Positions 9,453 through 18,133 are shown, counted from the stretch's first letter. The stretch: DNA of 64,000 bases from Verrucomicrobiota bacterium (GCA_028293545.1 JAQGOP010000052.1:124001-188000), one strand, 5' to 3'. The notes: a model not told the origin generated them from the sequence alone. Translations and numbers: made by a program.

Positions 9453-9466
9453 TTCTACACGTAGCA
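9453..9466. promoter_or_regulatory. candidate LacI-type operator, site 1
   Basis: TTCTACACGTAGCA matches the palindrome TTCTAC-NN-GTAGAA at all but one defined position. It lies between the divergent oxygenase and LacI genes, 57 bp from the oxygenase start. Confidence 0.55.
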
Positions 9467-9485
9467 TGCCCTGTACAGAACCCGG

Positions 9486-9599
9486 GTAAACCACGCGTGA
9501 ATACGAACCAGGAGGACACCGCCTTCGGTGCCAGCCGCGGTAAAATCCCGAGGCTTGTCCTCGTGATGCGTGTTCGTTCGTACCTATTCGCGGTTAAAA
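9486..9599. repeat. long imperfect inverted repeat upstream of the LacI gene
   Basis: The left arm (TAAACCACGCG, GAATACGAAC, GGAGGACA) pairs with the right arm (TGTCCTCG, GTTCGTTCGTACCTATTC, CGCGGTTAAA) with several bulges. A small perfect hairpin CACCG-CCTT-CGGTG sits just inside the left arm. Its role is unknown; it could fold in the leader of the regulator mRNA. Confidence 0.4.
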
Positions 9600-9661
9600 G
9601 ACTCTGCGTTTTTTCAGGTGAGGCGCTTGCCAACCTCCACGGTTTCGCCCACCGATTTCCC

Positions 9662-10729
9662 ATGAACGAACGCGTGACCCTCCGCGACCTCGCGCGCATC
9701 ACGGGCGTACATTTTACCACGGTGGGACTCGCGCTGCGCAACGACGCCCGGATCAGCGCGGCGACCGCGGCCAAGGTGCAGGCCGCCGCTCGCCAGTATG
9801 GCTACACCGAGGACGCCATGCTCTCCGCCCTCTCCACCTACCGGCATCGGAACTCCCATCGGTTCGCGAGCGTGATTGCCTACATCACGACCTATGATCC
9901 CGACGAGATGCTCAAGACGAACGTGACCGAACGCACGCTGGTCGAGGCCGCCACCGCCTTTGCCTCCTCCCGCAATTTCCAGCTCGAGCTGTTCCAAATC
10001 AACGCCCCCGAGATGACCGCGGAGCGAATGAGCAAGCTCCTCTGGGCGCGCAATATCCAGGGCGTGATCCTTTCGCCGAAACTTCCCGAAGCGGGCCCGA
10101 TGGAAAACCTCGCGTGGGAGCATTTCTCGACGGTGGCCATCGGTTACTCGATCACCGACCTCAATGTCCACCGGGTCTGTGCGCACCAGGCGCACAACAC
10201 CCGGCTGTGCATTTCCAAGCTTCGCGAGCGCGGCTATCGGCGCGTCGGCCTGATCATGGGGCGCGAAGTCTACGAACGCAGCCGCGGGCACGTCCTCGGC
10301 GCGTACCTCTCCGAGCAATGCCTGCACCCCGAGGCCGAGCGCGTATCGCCGCTGTTCCTGCCCCTGGCGGAAATCACCCGGCCCCGGATCCAGCACTGGC
10401 TCCGCGACCAGCGCATCGATGCCTTGGCGCTTTCGAGCCAACCCTTGGAAATCACCGCGATGCTCGCCGAGCTCGGCTACTCGGTCCCGGGCGAAATCGG
10501 GGTGGCGCTGGTCAGCCGCTTCGGGAAAACCGACCACATCGCCGGTGTCGACGAACGCATGCAGGCCCTCGGCGAGGCTGCGGTCGATGCGGTGATCAAC
10601 CTCATCAGCCACAACGAACGCGGCCTGCCGGAGTATCCCCGTTACTCGCTGGTCGAAGGCCGCTGGATCGAGCGCGCCACCGTGCGAGCGATGCCGGCCA
10701 TCTTGGAGCCGATCCGGCAGGCGTCGTAA
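9662..10729 (+). CDS. LacI-family transcriptional regulator
   Basis: The ATG at 9662 places the helix-turn-helix at the N-terminus as the family requires (VTLRDLARITGVHFTTVGLA), giving 355 aa. The ORF track adds 89 spurious residues. A periplasmic-binding-protein-like effector domain follows (QGVILSPKLPEAG, CISKLRERGYRRVGLIMG, HIAGVDERMQALGEAAVDAV). It should bind a sugar or sugar acid. It lies at the edge of a group of oxygenase, MFS transporter, heparinase-like, oxidoreductase and TonB-receptor genes. A shared palindrome in their promoters is the best candidate for its operator. Confidence 0.9.
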   Translation: MNERVTLRDLARITGVHFTTVGLALRNDARISAATAAKVQAAARQYGYTEDAMLSALSTYRHRNSHRFASVIAYITTYDPDEMLKTNVTERTLVEAATAFASSRNFQLELFQINAPEMTAERMSKLLWARNIQGVILSPKLPEAGPMENLAWEHFSTVAIGYSITDLNVHRVCAHQAHNTRLCISKLRERGYRRVGLIMGREVYERSRGHVLGAYLSEQCLHPEAERVSPLFLPLAEITRPRIQHWLRDQRIDALALSSQPLEITAMLAELGYSVPGEIGVALVSRFGKTDHIAGVDERMQALGEAAVDAVINLISHNERGLPEYPRYSLVEGRWIERATVRAMPAILEPIRQAS

Positions 10730-10754
10730 GAAACGCGCTCGGCGACTCGCTCGC

Positions 10755-12170
10755 CTACCCCGCGCTCGCCGCCGCGCGCACCACCGGCGGACGAAATCCC
10801 TTATCGCCGCCGAGTTTTTTCCACTGGATGAACAGCGCGATGAGCGTGACCAGGGTCATGGTCGTGCAGGCGCCGCACAGGATGAAAATATACCGGTAGT
10901 CGCGCACCGTGCCGAGAAACCATCCGCAAAGCGGCGGGCCAATGATCACGCTCATGTAACCGAAAGCCTGGTTGGCGCTCAGGTACTGGCCGTAGAATTC
11001 GCGCGGAAGCAGCCGCGGCGTCAACGCCGCCCCGGCACCCAGGTAAATCGCAATCATGCCCTGGTTGATGCTCCAGAAAACGAGCAGGCTGTTCGAGCCG
11101 TGGATCAGCCAGTAACAGCTGAAGTAGCTCACGCTGATCAGGAACATGCCGACCAAGCCCACGCGGATCGGATGGAAGCGATCGATCAGCGGGCCGATGA
11201 TGAAAAAAATCGGGAGCTGGATGAAAAACGTCCAACTCTTCACGTGGCCAAACTCCGCCAGCGTCAGCCCCAGCGTCGGCGCATAGCCCGGCTGCCCCGC
11301 CTGCGTCGCGAAAAACACGATGAAGCTCAGCGGCGCGAGCGAGCCCCAGAAAAAGAAACTGAGACAATAGAACGTGAGGTAGAAACGATTGGTGTAACAT
11401 TCCGTGAAATATCGCTTCACGGTTTTCCAGCGCTGCCCCGGCTGCTTCGGCGGCGGCGGGTCGTAGTCGCCTTCCTTCACGCGCCAGACGATCAGGTAGA
11501 ATGCGATCGCGTAGAGCAGCCCGATATCGACGTAGACCAGGAAGGTGTGGGCTTGCGATGGACCGAGCACCCAGCGGTTGAACGCAATGCTGCCCAGGGT
11601 GCCGACGACACGAAACAACCCGATGAATTTTCCCATCACTTCCTGCGGGATGACGTCGACGAAGAGGTATTGGTAGACCTGGGTAATGTAGGCGTTGAAG
11701 ATCGTGAAGATGATCACGCAGAGGCCCATCCACGCGATGGTGCAGCCGGCTTGGGTCACGTGCTCGCCGAGGTGCAACGCGGCCAGCGTCCGATAGACAA
11801 ACGCCCCGCACGGCTTGGCGGCGCCAAGCATGGCCAGGCTCAGCACGGCCGGTGGAGTGCACCAAAGTAGAAAAGGCCGGCGCCGGCCGAGCCGGCCCCG
11901 GTGATTGTCGCTGTGCATCCCGATCACCGGGTAAAGGCAGAACGCCAGCAGCGCAGTCGGGCTCGAGAACAAACCGATCAGCGTGTCGCTCGCGCCCTCC
12001 CACCGGAGCTGCAGCGGGATGAGCGCCGCCGGGATGGATTCCAGCAGCTGGAAAAAGAAATCGCCCCACAGCATCCAGAACATCACCTGGAGCAGCGCGC
12101 TCCTGGTATAGGTCAGTGTGCCGACGCGATAGACCTTGGGAGCGGGTGTTTCAGCGGGGCGGGATTCCAC
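10755..12170 (-). CDS. MFS sugar transporter (GPH/sucrose-transporter-like)
   Basis: This polytopic membrane protein has about twelve hydrophobic segments. It carries an RGRLGRRRPF loop after the second helix, as in glycoside-cation symporters and plant-type sucrose transporters. No ATG precedes the first membrane segment; the GTG at 12170 (ESRPAETPAPKVYRVG) is chosen, giving 471 aa, and the ORF track's 105 extra N-terminal residues are low complexity. It is divergent from the heparinase-like gene, with candidate LacI operators between them. A role in importing mono- or disaccharides released from the target polysaccharide is inferred. Confidence 0.8.
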   Translation of the reverse strand: MESRPAETPAPKVYRVGTLTYTRSALLQVMFWMLWGDFFFQLLESIPAALIPLQLRWEGASDTLIGLFSSPTALLAFCLYPVIGMHSDNHRGRLGRRRPFLLWCTPPAVLSLAMLGAAKPCGAFVYRTLAALHLGEHVTQAGCTIAWMGLCVIIFTIFNAYITQVYQYLFVDVIPQEVMGKFIGLFRVVGTLGSIAFNRWVLGPSQAHTFLVYVDIGLLYAIAFYLIVWRVKEGDYDPPPPKQPGQRWKTVKRYFTECYTNRFYLTFYCLSFFFWGSLAPLSFIVFFATQAGQPGYAPTLGLTLAEFGHVKSWTFFIQLPIFFIIGPLIDRFHPIRVGLVGMFLISVSYFSCYWLIHGSNSLLVFWSINQGMIAIYLGAGAALTPRLLPREFYGQYLSANQAFGYMSVIIGPPLCGWFLGTVRDYRYIFILCGACTTMTLVTLIALFIQWKKLGGDKGFRPPVVRAAASAG

Positions 12171-12292
12171 AGGACGGCGTTCGGGAAGAAAACGGACAGG
12201 TAGAAGGGGCGTCCGCGCCAGCGCAACCCTGCGCGCCGTCCGCGGCCCGATATCCTGCCCGCGCGCGCGTTCGGTTCTCAATCGCCCGCATC

Positions 12293-12306
12293 TTCTACCC
12301 GTAGAA
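12293..12306. promoter_or_regulatory. candidate LacI-type operator, site 2 (perfect arms)
   Basis: TTCTACCCGTAGAA has perfect six-base arms around a two-base centre. It lies between the divergent MFS transporter and heparinase-like genes. Confidence 0.65.
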
Positions 12307-12442
12307 CCGCGAGTCTCCGATCCACCCGCGGATTTCGCGAACCGGGGAAACCTTCCGGAGGCCGAATTCGGCGCGAGGAAAAACCCGCCGGTTGATCTCC
12401 CGCGTGCCCTGGTCGGCGCGCATTCGCGATTCCGGAGTTCAC

Positions 12443-12470
12443 GGGAGCTGGGAGGTCGGAGCCTGGAGCT
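12443..12470 (+). repeat. heptad repeat array (GGAGCT-type)
   Basis: Four 7-bp units (GGGAGCT, GGGAGGT, CGGAGCC, TGGAGCT) resemble the array at 16854-16881, which also sits in a gap. Confidence 0.5.
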
Positions 12471-12484
12471 CTCACCGCGTCCCA

Positions 12485-12498
12485 ACCTACGGGTAGAA
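12485..12498. promoter_or_regulatory. candidate LacI-type operator, site 3
   Basis: The 14-mer ending CTACGGGTAGAA matches the palindrome at 12 of 14 positions, counting the free centre. It lies about 100 bp upstream of the heparinase-like start. Confidence 0.55.
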
Positions 12499-12594
12499 AA
12501 GATTTCAATCCATCCGGGTTTGCCGTGCCGCCGGAAAAACCGTTGCTCTCTGCGCGCCGCGAATTTTCGCGGCGCTCCTGCCCCTCATCCTTCC

Positions 12595-14976
12595 ATGCGA
12601 ACCATCCTCCTGAACAGCGCCGAAGCGGTCTTTGCCCCGTTCTTCGATCCGGCCTTGGCCGAATTGGCCGACTGGACGGTCGACGCCCCCGGCGCGCAAG
12701 GGCTCAAGCTCACCCAAAGCTGGGCTTTCGTCATCGTGAACTGGGAACGCTGCGCGCCCGACGGGCTCGTCTTCCGCCTGCACCGCCGCTTCGAACGCCT
12801 CGATTGCGCGCATTACGATCGGCTACTCGTCTGCTTGAATCTGCCCGAGGATAGCGTCGTCCACATGGTCGCCGAAACCGACGCCGGCCCACGCCGCCGC
12901 ACCGGGGAACCCACCGGCCCCACGCGACGCGAGGAATCGCTGCCGCTCGAAGGCGCCAGGCAGATCCACTCCCTCACGATCGAGGTCCGCCACCACGGCC
13001 GCTCCGCCGCGTCGGCCTGGCTGCTCTGGCTCGGTTTCCAGCACACTGAGCGCTTGCCCTATCATCTCGCGCAGTGGAGCGGATACGATGAGCGCTGGGA
13101 CAAATACCTGCAGCCGCTTTCCTTCGAGCCGAGTTTCACGCCGACTTATGGGCTCCTCGTCAACGCCTCGGAGCTCGAGGAAGTGCGCCGCGATTTCGCC
13201 GGCTCGCCGGTCACCGAGGAACTGCGCGCCCTGGCCGAGATCGCGCGGCGCGTGCAGCCGGAAAGCCTGATCGGCGAGGACCTGAAATATTGGAGCACGA
13301 ATGTCCTGCGCCGCGAGCGCGACATCAACAAGATGCTCTCGCTGCACGGCCCGTTTGCCGCGCAGGCCGGCATGCTCTGGCGCGACAAGGAACTCTGCCG
13401 GCTCGCGGCGCGCTTCGCGCTCAGCATGGCGCACTGCGATCATTGGGAGGACGTGTTCTTCGCCCACCTGCGCGGCAGCGCGTGGGACCAGCGCGGATTC
13501 CCGCAGGCCACCGCGACCTGGGATTGCGCGATGATCCTCGACCTCTGCGGCGAATGGTTCACGCCGGTCGGCCGCGACTTGATCCTCCGCCGCATCGCGT
13601 CCGACGCGCACGGCGCGATGTGCCAGGCTTCGTGGTGGTGGGAATACATGTACTACGGGAACCAGCTCGCGTGGATTTCCCCGGCCCGGATCTACGGCCT
13701 CCTGGTCCTCGAGCAGACCATGCCGATGCGCCACGAAAATTACCCGAAGCCACCGACCCGCGTGCGCCCGCACACCGACATCGCCTGGGAAAACCTGCAG
13801 GATAATTTGTCGAAGGCATTGCTGCCGGACGGCGGCTACCTCGAAGGCGTTTCCTATTTCACCTACACCGCGCGCCAGGCGTTCCTCTGCGCCCAGCTCT
13901 ACGCCCGCGCCCGCGGCAAGGATCCCCGGTCGCTCATCGCGCCGGCCCTGCTGCGCACCGACCGGCTGGCGGAAATGCTTTATTCCACCGACGACCGGCA
14001 GGACATGATCCTCGTCGCCGACGCGGTGTTTCCCGTCAGCGAAGGCATCGCCTTCCTCGCCTGGATGATGCCGCAGTCGCACTGGGTCACGGTCTACCGG
14101 AAGTCGGTTCGCCGCGCCGGCGCCGCGCCGATGCTGCTGCCGCTGCGCCTCGATCGCGACATTCCCGCCGAAGGGCCCGAGCTCGCGGCGTTCTGTTCGA
14201 TGCCCGACACCGGCATGATGTGCTCGCTCCGCCGGTGGCGCGGCGAAGACGTGAAAATTTTCATCATGGGCAATCGTTCCGGCGGCGATCACCAGCACGA
14301 GGACAAGGGCCACTTTGTCCTCGAATTTGCCGGCGACAGTTTCGCCTTCGACTTCGGGGTGATGGACTACGCGAACCCGGTGACCGAGCAGATGAAACTC
14401 GCGCAGCGGCACAACATGCTCACGCCGTGGAGCGACGACGAACGGCCGAGGCCGAAAAACCCGATCCACGCCGACATCAAGCCGCGCGGCGCGGGCGACG
14501 CCGTGAAGTTTCAGGCCGCGATCGACCTCGAGGCCGGCTGGGAAGGCTGGTTCAAGCGCTGGCGGCGCACGTGGGATTCGCCGCAGCCCGACTCGCTTGA
14601 AATCATCGACGAATGGGCGGTGGAAAAAGGCCGCGGGGTTGTTTTCCACTGGACAACCCGCCTGCCCATGCGCCTCGAAGGCAATCGCGTCTTCATCGAA
14701 GGCCGCCGTGCGATCGCCGAAATCACCGTGCCCGCCGGCGCCACGGCCGAGCTCGAGCGGCTCCCGCTGCAGGATCCGCGGCGGACGAAATTCGAAATGG
14801 TCTACCACGGCGCCAGCAACCGCGGGGTCGATACGATCGAAGCCGGCCGGGAAAACGGCAGCATCTACGGCTGGGCCCACGGCGAATTCCAGCCGCGGCT
14901 CTCCATCCGCCAGGCCGGTTCCTCGGGCACGCTGCGCGTGGCGGTGAAGCTCTCACTCAAGCCGGCCGCCCCGTGA
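12595..14976 (+). CDS. heparinase II/III-like polysaccharide lyase
   Basis: The ATG at 12595 (MRTILLNSAEAVFAP) gives 793 aa; the ORF track adds 153 residues of intergenic sequence. The first 150 residues look like a beta-sandwich. An alpha-helical toroid follows (RNMLTP-type helices, WWWEYMYYGNQ), then the heparinase II/III C-terminal domain with the hallmark SGGDHQHEDKGHFVLEF. Such enzymes cleave uronic-acid-containing polysaccharides or oligosaccharides by beta-elimination. There is no signal peptide, so a cytoplasmic oligosaccharide-processing role is suggested. The gene end overlaps the convergent AraC gene by 24 bp. Substrate family is not determined. Confidence 0.75.
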   Translation: MRTILLNSAEAVFAPFFDPALAELADWTVDAPGAQGLKLTQSWAFVIVNWERCAPDGLVFRLHRRFERLDCAHYDRLLVCLNLPEDSVVHMVAETDAGPRRRTGEPTGPTRREESLPLEGARQIHSLTIEVRHHGRSAASAWLLWLGFQHTERLPYHLAQWSGYDERWDKYLQPLSFEPSFTPTYGLLVNASELEEVRRDFAGSPVTEELRALAEIARRVQPESLIGEDLKYWSTNVLRRERDINKMLSLHGPFAAQAGMLWRDKELCRLAARFALSMAHCDHWEDVFFAHLRGSAWDQRGFPQATATWDCAMILDLCGEWFTPVGRDLILRRIASDAHGAMCQASWWWEYMYYGNQLAWISPARIYGLLVLEQTMPMRHENYPKPPTRVRPHTDIAWENLQDNLSKALLPDGGYLEGVSYFTYTARQAFLCAQLYARARGKDPRSLIAPALLRTDRLAEMLYSTDDRQDMILVADAVFPVSEGIAFLAWMMPQSHWVTVYRKSVRRAGAAPMLLPLRLDRDIPAEGPELAAFCSMPDTGMMCSLRRWRGEDVKIFIMGNRSGGDHQHEDKGHFVLEFAGDSFAFDFGVMDYANPVTEQMKLAQRHNMLTPWSDDERPRPKNPIHADIKPRGAGDAVKFQAAIDLEAGWEGWFKRWRRTWDSPQPDSLEIIDEWAVEKGRGVVFHWTTRLPMRLEGNRVFIEGRRAIAEITVPAGATAELERLPLQDPRRTKFEMVYHGASNRGVDTIEAGRENGSIYGWAHGEFQPRLSIRQAGSSGTLRVAVKLSLKPAAP

Positions 14977-15789
14977 GTTTCGCTGCCATTGCCCGGGGGT
15001 CAGGCCGGTGATGGCCTTGAACTGGCGGTGGAAAAAATAAACGTCGGTATACCCGAGCGAGTCGGCGATCTGCTGGAGGCTGAGTGACGATTCCTCCATC
15101 AGGCGCCGCGCGCGTTCGATGCGCGCGCGGATGACGAATTGCTGCGGGCCGCAGCCGGCCAGCTGGCGAACCCGGCGCGCGACATGCGCGACCGAGAGCC
15201 CGGCGCGCGCGGCAATTTCGCCGACGCGCCAGACCGCGCTCGGATTTTCCCGCACCGCCAGGAGCACGGCGGCGAGCTTGGCTTCGCCGGACCGCACCGC
15301 GCGCGTCCGGCCCAGCTCCTCGAGTTCCACCAAGGCCAGGCGCAGCGCCAGGTCGCGTCGCAGCATCGCCGTGGCCGATCCGCTCCGCCCGCCCTCCGCC
15401 ACCTGCCGCGCGAGGACCTCGAAGGACGCCAGATCGGAAATCAGCAGCGGCATTGCCGGAAGTTCGACCTGGTCCGCCCGGAGCCGCCGGCCCCCGGAAT
15501 GCAGGAAATCGCAGTGCAGGAAAAAAACCCGCAGGCGATGATTGCGATCATGCGTCGCGGCCAGCGAGGAACCTGGCGGCAAAAGCAGCGCGGTTCCCGG
15601 CACGAGCGCGAATTCCCGGCCGCCGGCAATCGACGCCGATCCGGCGCCATCGAGTACGCACCAGAGGAGGAAATCCGTCAGCTGGTAGGCATTGAGCTGC
15701 CAGTCGGGTTCGCACCGGACGATCCCCGGCGTAAGATTGATCCGCACCTGTCCGGAGGCCGAAAGGGCGGAAAGCGTGGTTTTGGCCAT
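14953..15789 (-). CDS. AraC-family transcriptional regulator
   Basis: It has an N-terminal cupin-like sensing domain (GTALLLPPGSSLAATHDRNH) and a C-terminal double helix-turn-helix (VGEIAARAGLSVAHVARRVR, LSLQQIADSLGYTDVYFFHR) ending in the AraC signature FKAITGLTPGQWQR. The ATG at 15789 gives 278 aa; an alternative ATG at 15825 would add 12 hydrophobic residues and sits in AT-rich promoter-like DNA. It is divergent from the second oxygenase gene, 71 bp apart, and probably controls it or itself. The effector is unknown. Confidence 0.85.
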   Translation of the reverse strand: MAKTTLSALSASGQVRINLTPGIVRCEPDWQLNAYQLTDFLLWCVLDGAGSASIAGGREFALVPGTALLLPPGSSLAATHDRNHRLRVFFLHCDFLHSGGRRLRADQVELPAMPLLISDLASFEVLARQVAEGGRSGSATAMLRRDLALRLALVELEELGRTRAVRSGEAKLAAVLLAVRENPSAVWRVGEIAARAGLSVAHVARRVRQLAGCGPQQFVIRARIERARRLMEESSLSLQQIADSLGYTDVYFFHRQFKAITGLTPGQWQRNSRGGRLE

Positions 15790-15860
15790 GAGCGATAAGT
15801 ACAAAAATAAATTACCTCCGTCCATTTCGTAGTGAACCGGGGTCTGCTATTTTATGCGCC

Positions 15861-16775
15861 ATGAGCACAAAAGCTGCCCACTACTATCCCACCCTGCCCG
15901 GCCATCCTGACGCAGCCATGATCGCGCGCTTCCGTCGCGACGGCTATCTCGCGTTCGAGCAAGTCCTGACGCCGCAGGAAATCAAGGACGCGTCGGAAGG
16001 CATCAACCTGCTGGTGAAGAAATACGCCTTCAACTCCGAGCTCACCGAGCACGTTGGCCAGAGCGCCTACGCGAAGTCGCTCAAGAACGGCCGCGGCCAG
16101 CTCTTCAAGAGCAAGGTCTCGGATTTCCATTTCCAACTCGAGGGCGGCTACGAGCCCAGCCCGGATCGCCTCGACGAAATGGCCGACCACATCCGCAAGT
16201 TTCAGTCCTACGCGACCGAGCTCCCCATCTACGATTACATCGCGAACCACCATCCCCGCCTGAAGGCCCTGATGGAAGCCGTGCTCGGCGAGAACTGCCG
16301 CCTGTATTCGAGCATGGCGCTCTGCAAACCCGCCGCCATCGGCGGGGAGAAACCGTGGCATCAGGACCTCGCTTATTTTGCCGTCAATCGCTTCGACGGC
16401 ATGTGCGGCCTCTGGATCGCGCTCGACGAAGCGACAATCGACAACGGCTGCATGCACGTGATTCCCGGCGGGCATCTCGCGGGTCCGCGCAAGCACTACT
16501 GGTCCAAGGTCGATTGCGAGATCACCACGCAGGAAGTCGACGAATCCAAAGCCGTCGCGGTGGAGCTCAAGCCTGGTGGCCTTATGATTTTCGACGGCAT
16601 GCTGCCGCACGAGACGCCGGCGAACACCTCTGCGAAACGTCGTCGCGCCCTGCAGTTTCACTATCAAAGCGCCGCGACGCAGGTCGTCCCGCGCCCGGAA
16701 TACGAAAGCAAATTCTCCGGCCCGGACGGTTTGTTCGCCGGCTGCGACTACTCCCTCGTCCAGAAGGACGAGTAA
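15861..16775 (+). CDS. phytanoyl-CoA dioxygenase-like Fe(II)/2-oxoglutarate oxygenase
   Basis: This 304-aa protein carries the iron-binding H-x-D in KPWHQDLAYF, a distal His in GMLPHETPANTS and the 2-oxoglutarate-type Arg in RRRALQFHY, so the fold looks complete. It is only distantly similar to the first oxygenase at 8572. The start ATG is the first in frame and lies 71 bp from the divergent AraC gene. The substrate is unknown; the setting in a sugar-utilisation locus suggests oxidation of a sugar-linked or methylated compound. Confidence 0.85.
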   Translation: MSTKAAHYYPTLPGHPDAAMIARFRRDGYLAFEQVLTPQEIKDASEGINLLVKKYAFNSELTEHVGQSAYAKSLKNGRGQLFKSKVSDFHFQLEGGYEPSPDRLDEMADHIRKFQSYATELPIYDYIANHHPRLKALMEAVLGENCRLYSSMALCKPAAIGGEKPWHQDLAYFAVNRFDGMCGLWIALDEATIDNGCMHVIPGGHLAGPRKHYWSKVDCEITTQEVDESKAVAVELKPGGLMIFDGMLPHETPANTSAKRRRALQFHYQSAATQVVPRPEYESKFSGPDGLFAGCDYSLVQKDE

Positions 16776-16853
16776 TCGGGAGAACCGTCTTCTCGGCCAG
16801 GCGCGGTCGAAGACAACGCGTACCAACCTGGCTGGCGCCACCGGAATTTCACC

Positions 16854-16881
16854 GGAGCTTGGATGTTGGAGCTTGGAGCTT
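16854..16881 (+). repeat. heptad repeat array (GGAGCTT x4)
   Basis: The units GGAGCTT, GGATGTT, GGAGCTT, GGAGCTT are in perfect 7-bp register. They end three bases before the stop codon of the convergent oxidoreductase gene. Confidence 0.65.
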
Positions 16882-16883
16882 TC

Positions 16884-17951
16884 CTACTCCCCCACCCGCA
16901 CCGCCTGTTGCGATTTTGCCGAGGCAATCGTGGCGTCGAACACCCCGTGGATGCGAAGGTTGTCGGCTAGGGTGTTTGAAGGCGCACGGTCTTCCAGGAT
17001 CGCGCGGCTGAGGTCGCGGATCGAGAAAACCATCGTGTCCTGCCAATCCGGCGGAGCGTCGGGCAGCGTGACTGTTTTCAGGTCCTCGGCGCCCACATAC
17101 GAGTGGAGGTGCAGGCCGGGCTTTTCGCCCATCGCGAGGAAAGAGGTGTCGAAGCCCGCCTTGGTCCCGCGGAACTCGATGTTGTGGCGCGCCGGCCCGT
17201 GCTCGCACGCCCGGCGCTCCCAATGGATCGTCAGGCCGCCGTCGCAGATGATCTCGGCGCAGATCCGCCCGTCGACATTCAGGCAGGGCGGCACGCGTTC
17301 GGGCGTGAGCGGGAAATAATTCCCCGTCGTGGCAAACACCGTGCGCGGCCGGAATTTATCCCCGAGGACAAAGCTCAACCAATCGAGATCGTAAGCGCCC
17401 CAATCGAAGGAAATGCCGCCGCCGTTCTTCGCGGGATCGTCGCGCCACGGCGGCAGGGTTGCGCCGGGTTTGCTGGCAGGCGTGACCTGCTCGAAGTGCA
17501 CGCGGTAAAGCTGGCCGAGTGCGCCGTCGGCGACCAGTTGCCGCGCGCGCCGCGCCGTCCCCGCATCGTGGTACCGGGAGGAATTGCACGTGACCTTGAG
17601 ATGCGGCGCGGCTTTTTGCGCGGCGATCACCTCGCGCACCTCGGCTTGGTTCAACATGAACGGCTTTTCTACGCACACGTGTTTTCCCGCGCGAAGCACG
17701 TCAAGCGTCATCGGCCGGTGGAGGAACGGCGGCGTCGCGAGGTAAAACGCGTCGATCTCCGGGTCGCCGAGCAGGGCGTGGTAATCCGCCACGACGCGGG
17801 TGACCCCGAGGGTGGGCGCGAGCTTGTGCGCCGCCTCCAGATTCGGATCGGCCAGGGCGACCGCGACCGAGTCGCGTCCCTCGGTGAAGGCGCGAGCCAT
17901 GTAGTTGGCGATGACTCCTGCGCCGACGACGGCGTAACGAATTTTTTTCAT
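16884..17951 (-). CDS. Gfo/Idh/MocA-family NAD(P)-dependent oxidoreductase
   Basis: The ATG at 17951 (MKKIRYAVVGAGVIANYMAR) gives 355 aa and puts the Rossmann GxGxxA fingerprint at residues 8-15. The conserved EKPFMLN motif supplies the family's catalytic/cofactor Lys, and a YDLDWLSFVLGDKF segment corresponds to the GFO_IDH_MocA C-terminal domain. Members oxidise or epimerise sugars and cyclitols. It is divergent from the TonB receptor at 18201, with two candidate LacI operators between them, so it likely works on the sugar imported by that system. Confidence 0.88.
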   Translation of the reverse strand: MKKIRYAVVGAGVIANYMARAFTEGRDSVAVALADPNLEAAHKLAPTLGVTRVVADYHALLGDPEIDAFYLATPPFLHRPMTLDVLRAGKHVCVEKPFMLNQAEVREVIAAQKAAPHLKVTCNSSRYHDAGTARRARQLVADGALGQLYRVHFEQVTPASKPGATLPPWRDDPAKNGGGISFDWGAYDLDWLSFVLGDKFRPRTVFATTGNYFPLTPERVPPCLNVDGRICAEIICDGGLTIHWERRACEHGPARHNIEFRGTKAGFDTSFLAMGEKPGLHLHSYVGAEDLKTVTLPDAPPDWQDTMVFSIRDLSRAILEDRAPSNTLADNLRIHGVFDATIASAKSQQAVRVGE

Positions 17952-18039
17952 GCGGGGGGTGGAAGCGAAAGCACGCCATCCGTTGGGCCGCCGCCAAATC
18001 GCCTCCAGCAAAAAATCCCGCCGGCAACCCGCCAGTTTC

Positions 18040-18053
18040 TTCTACCTGTATTA
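18040..18053. promoter_or_regulatory. candidate LacI-type operator, site 4
   Basis: TTCTACCTGTATTA keeps the left arm fully and the right arm at four of six positions of the palindrome TTCTAC-NN-GTAGAA. It is 89 bp from the oxidoreductase start. Confidence 0.45.
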
Positions 18054-18119
18054 TTTTGGGGTGAAAGGCGTCGCATTTTTCCGTGCAATTCGCGGCGGGA
18101 CTCGGATTCCCCGTCCGAT

Positions 18120-18133
18120 TCCTACCGGTAGAA
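18120..18133. promoter_or_regulatory. candidate LacI-type operator, site 5
   Basis: TCCTACCGGTAGAA differs from the palindrome at one position and has the central CG usual in LacI-family operators. It lies 68 bp upstream of the TonB-receptor start. Confidence 0.6.

Larger units (their letters stand above)
12171..12594. promoter_or_regulatory. divergent promoter region of MFS and heparinase-like genes
   Basis: This 424-bp gap contains a full and a near-full candidate LacI operator (12293 and 12485), a half site GTAGAA at 12200, and a four-unit heptad array at 12443-12470 (GGGAGCT, GGGAGGT, CGGAGCC, TGGAGCT). No small gene is evident. Confidence 0.5.

Noticed and set aside
9486-9599. Integron attC-like recombination site
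   Set aside because: The arms do not carry the RYYYAAC/GTTRRRY core sites, and no integrase or cassette array is near.
12823-14880. Minus-strand ORF of 685 aa over the heparinase-like gene
   Set aside because: High-GC antisense shadow rich in Arg, Ala, Glu and His without motifs; the plus strand encodes the recognisable enzyme.
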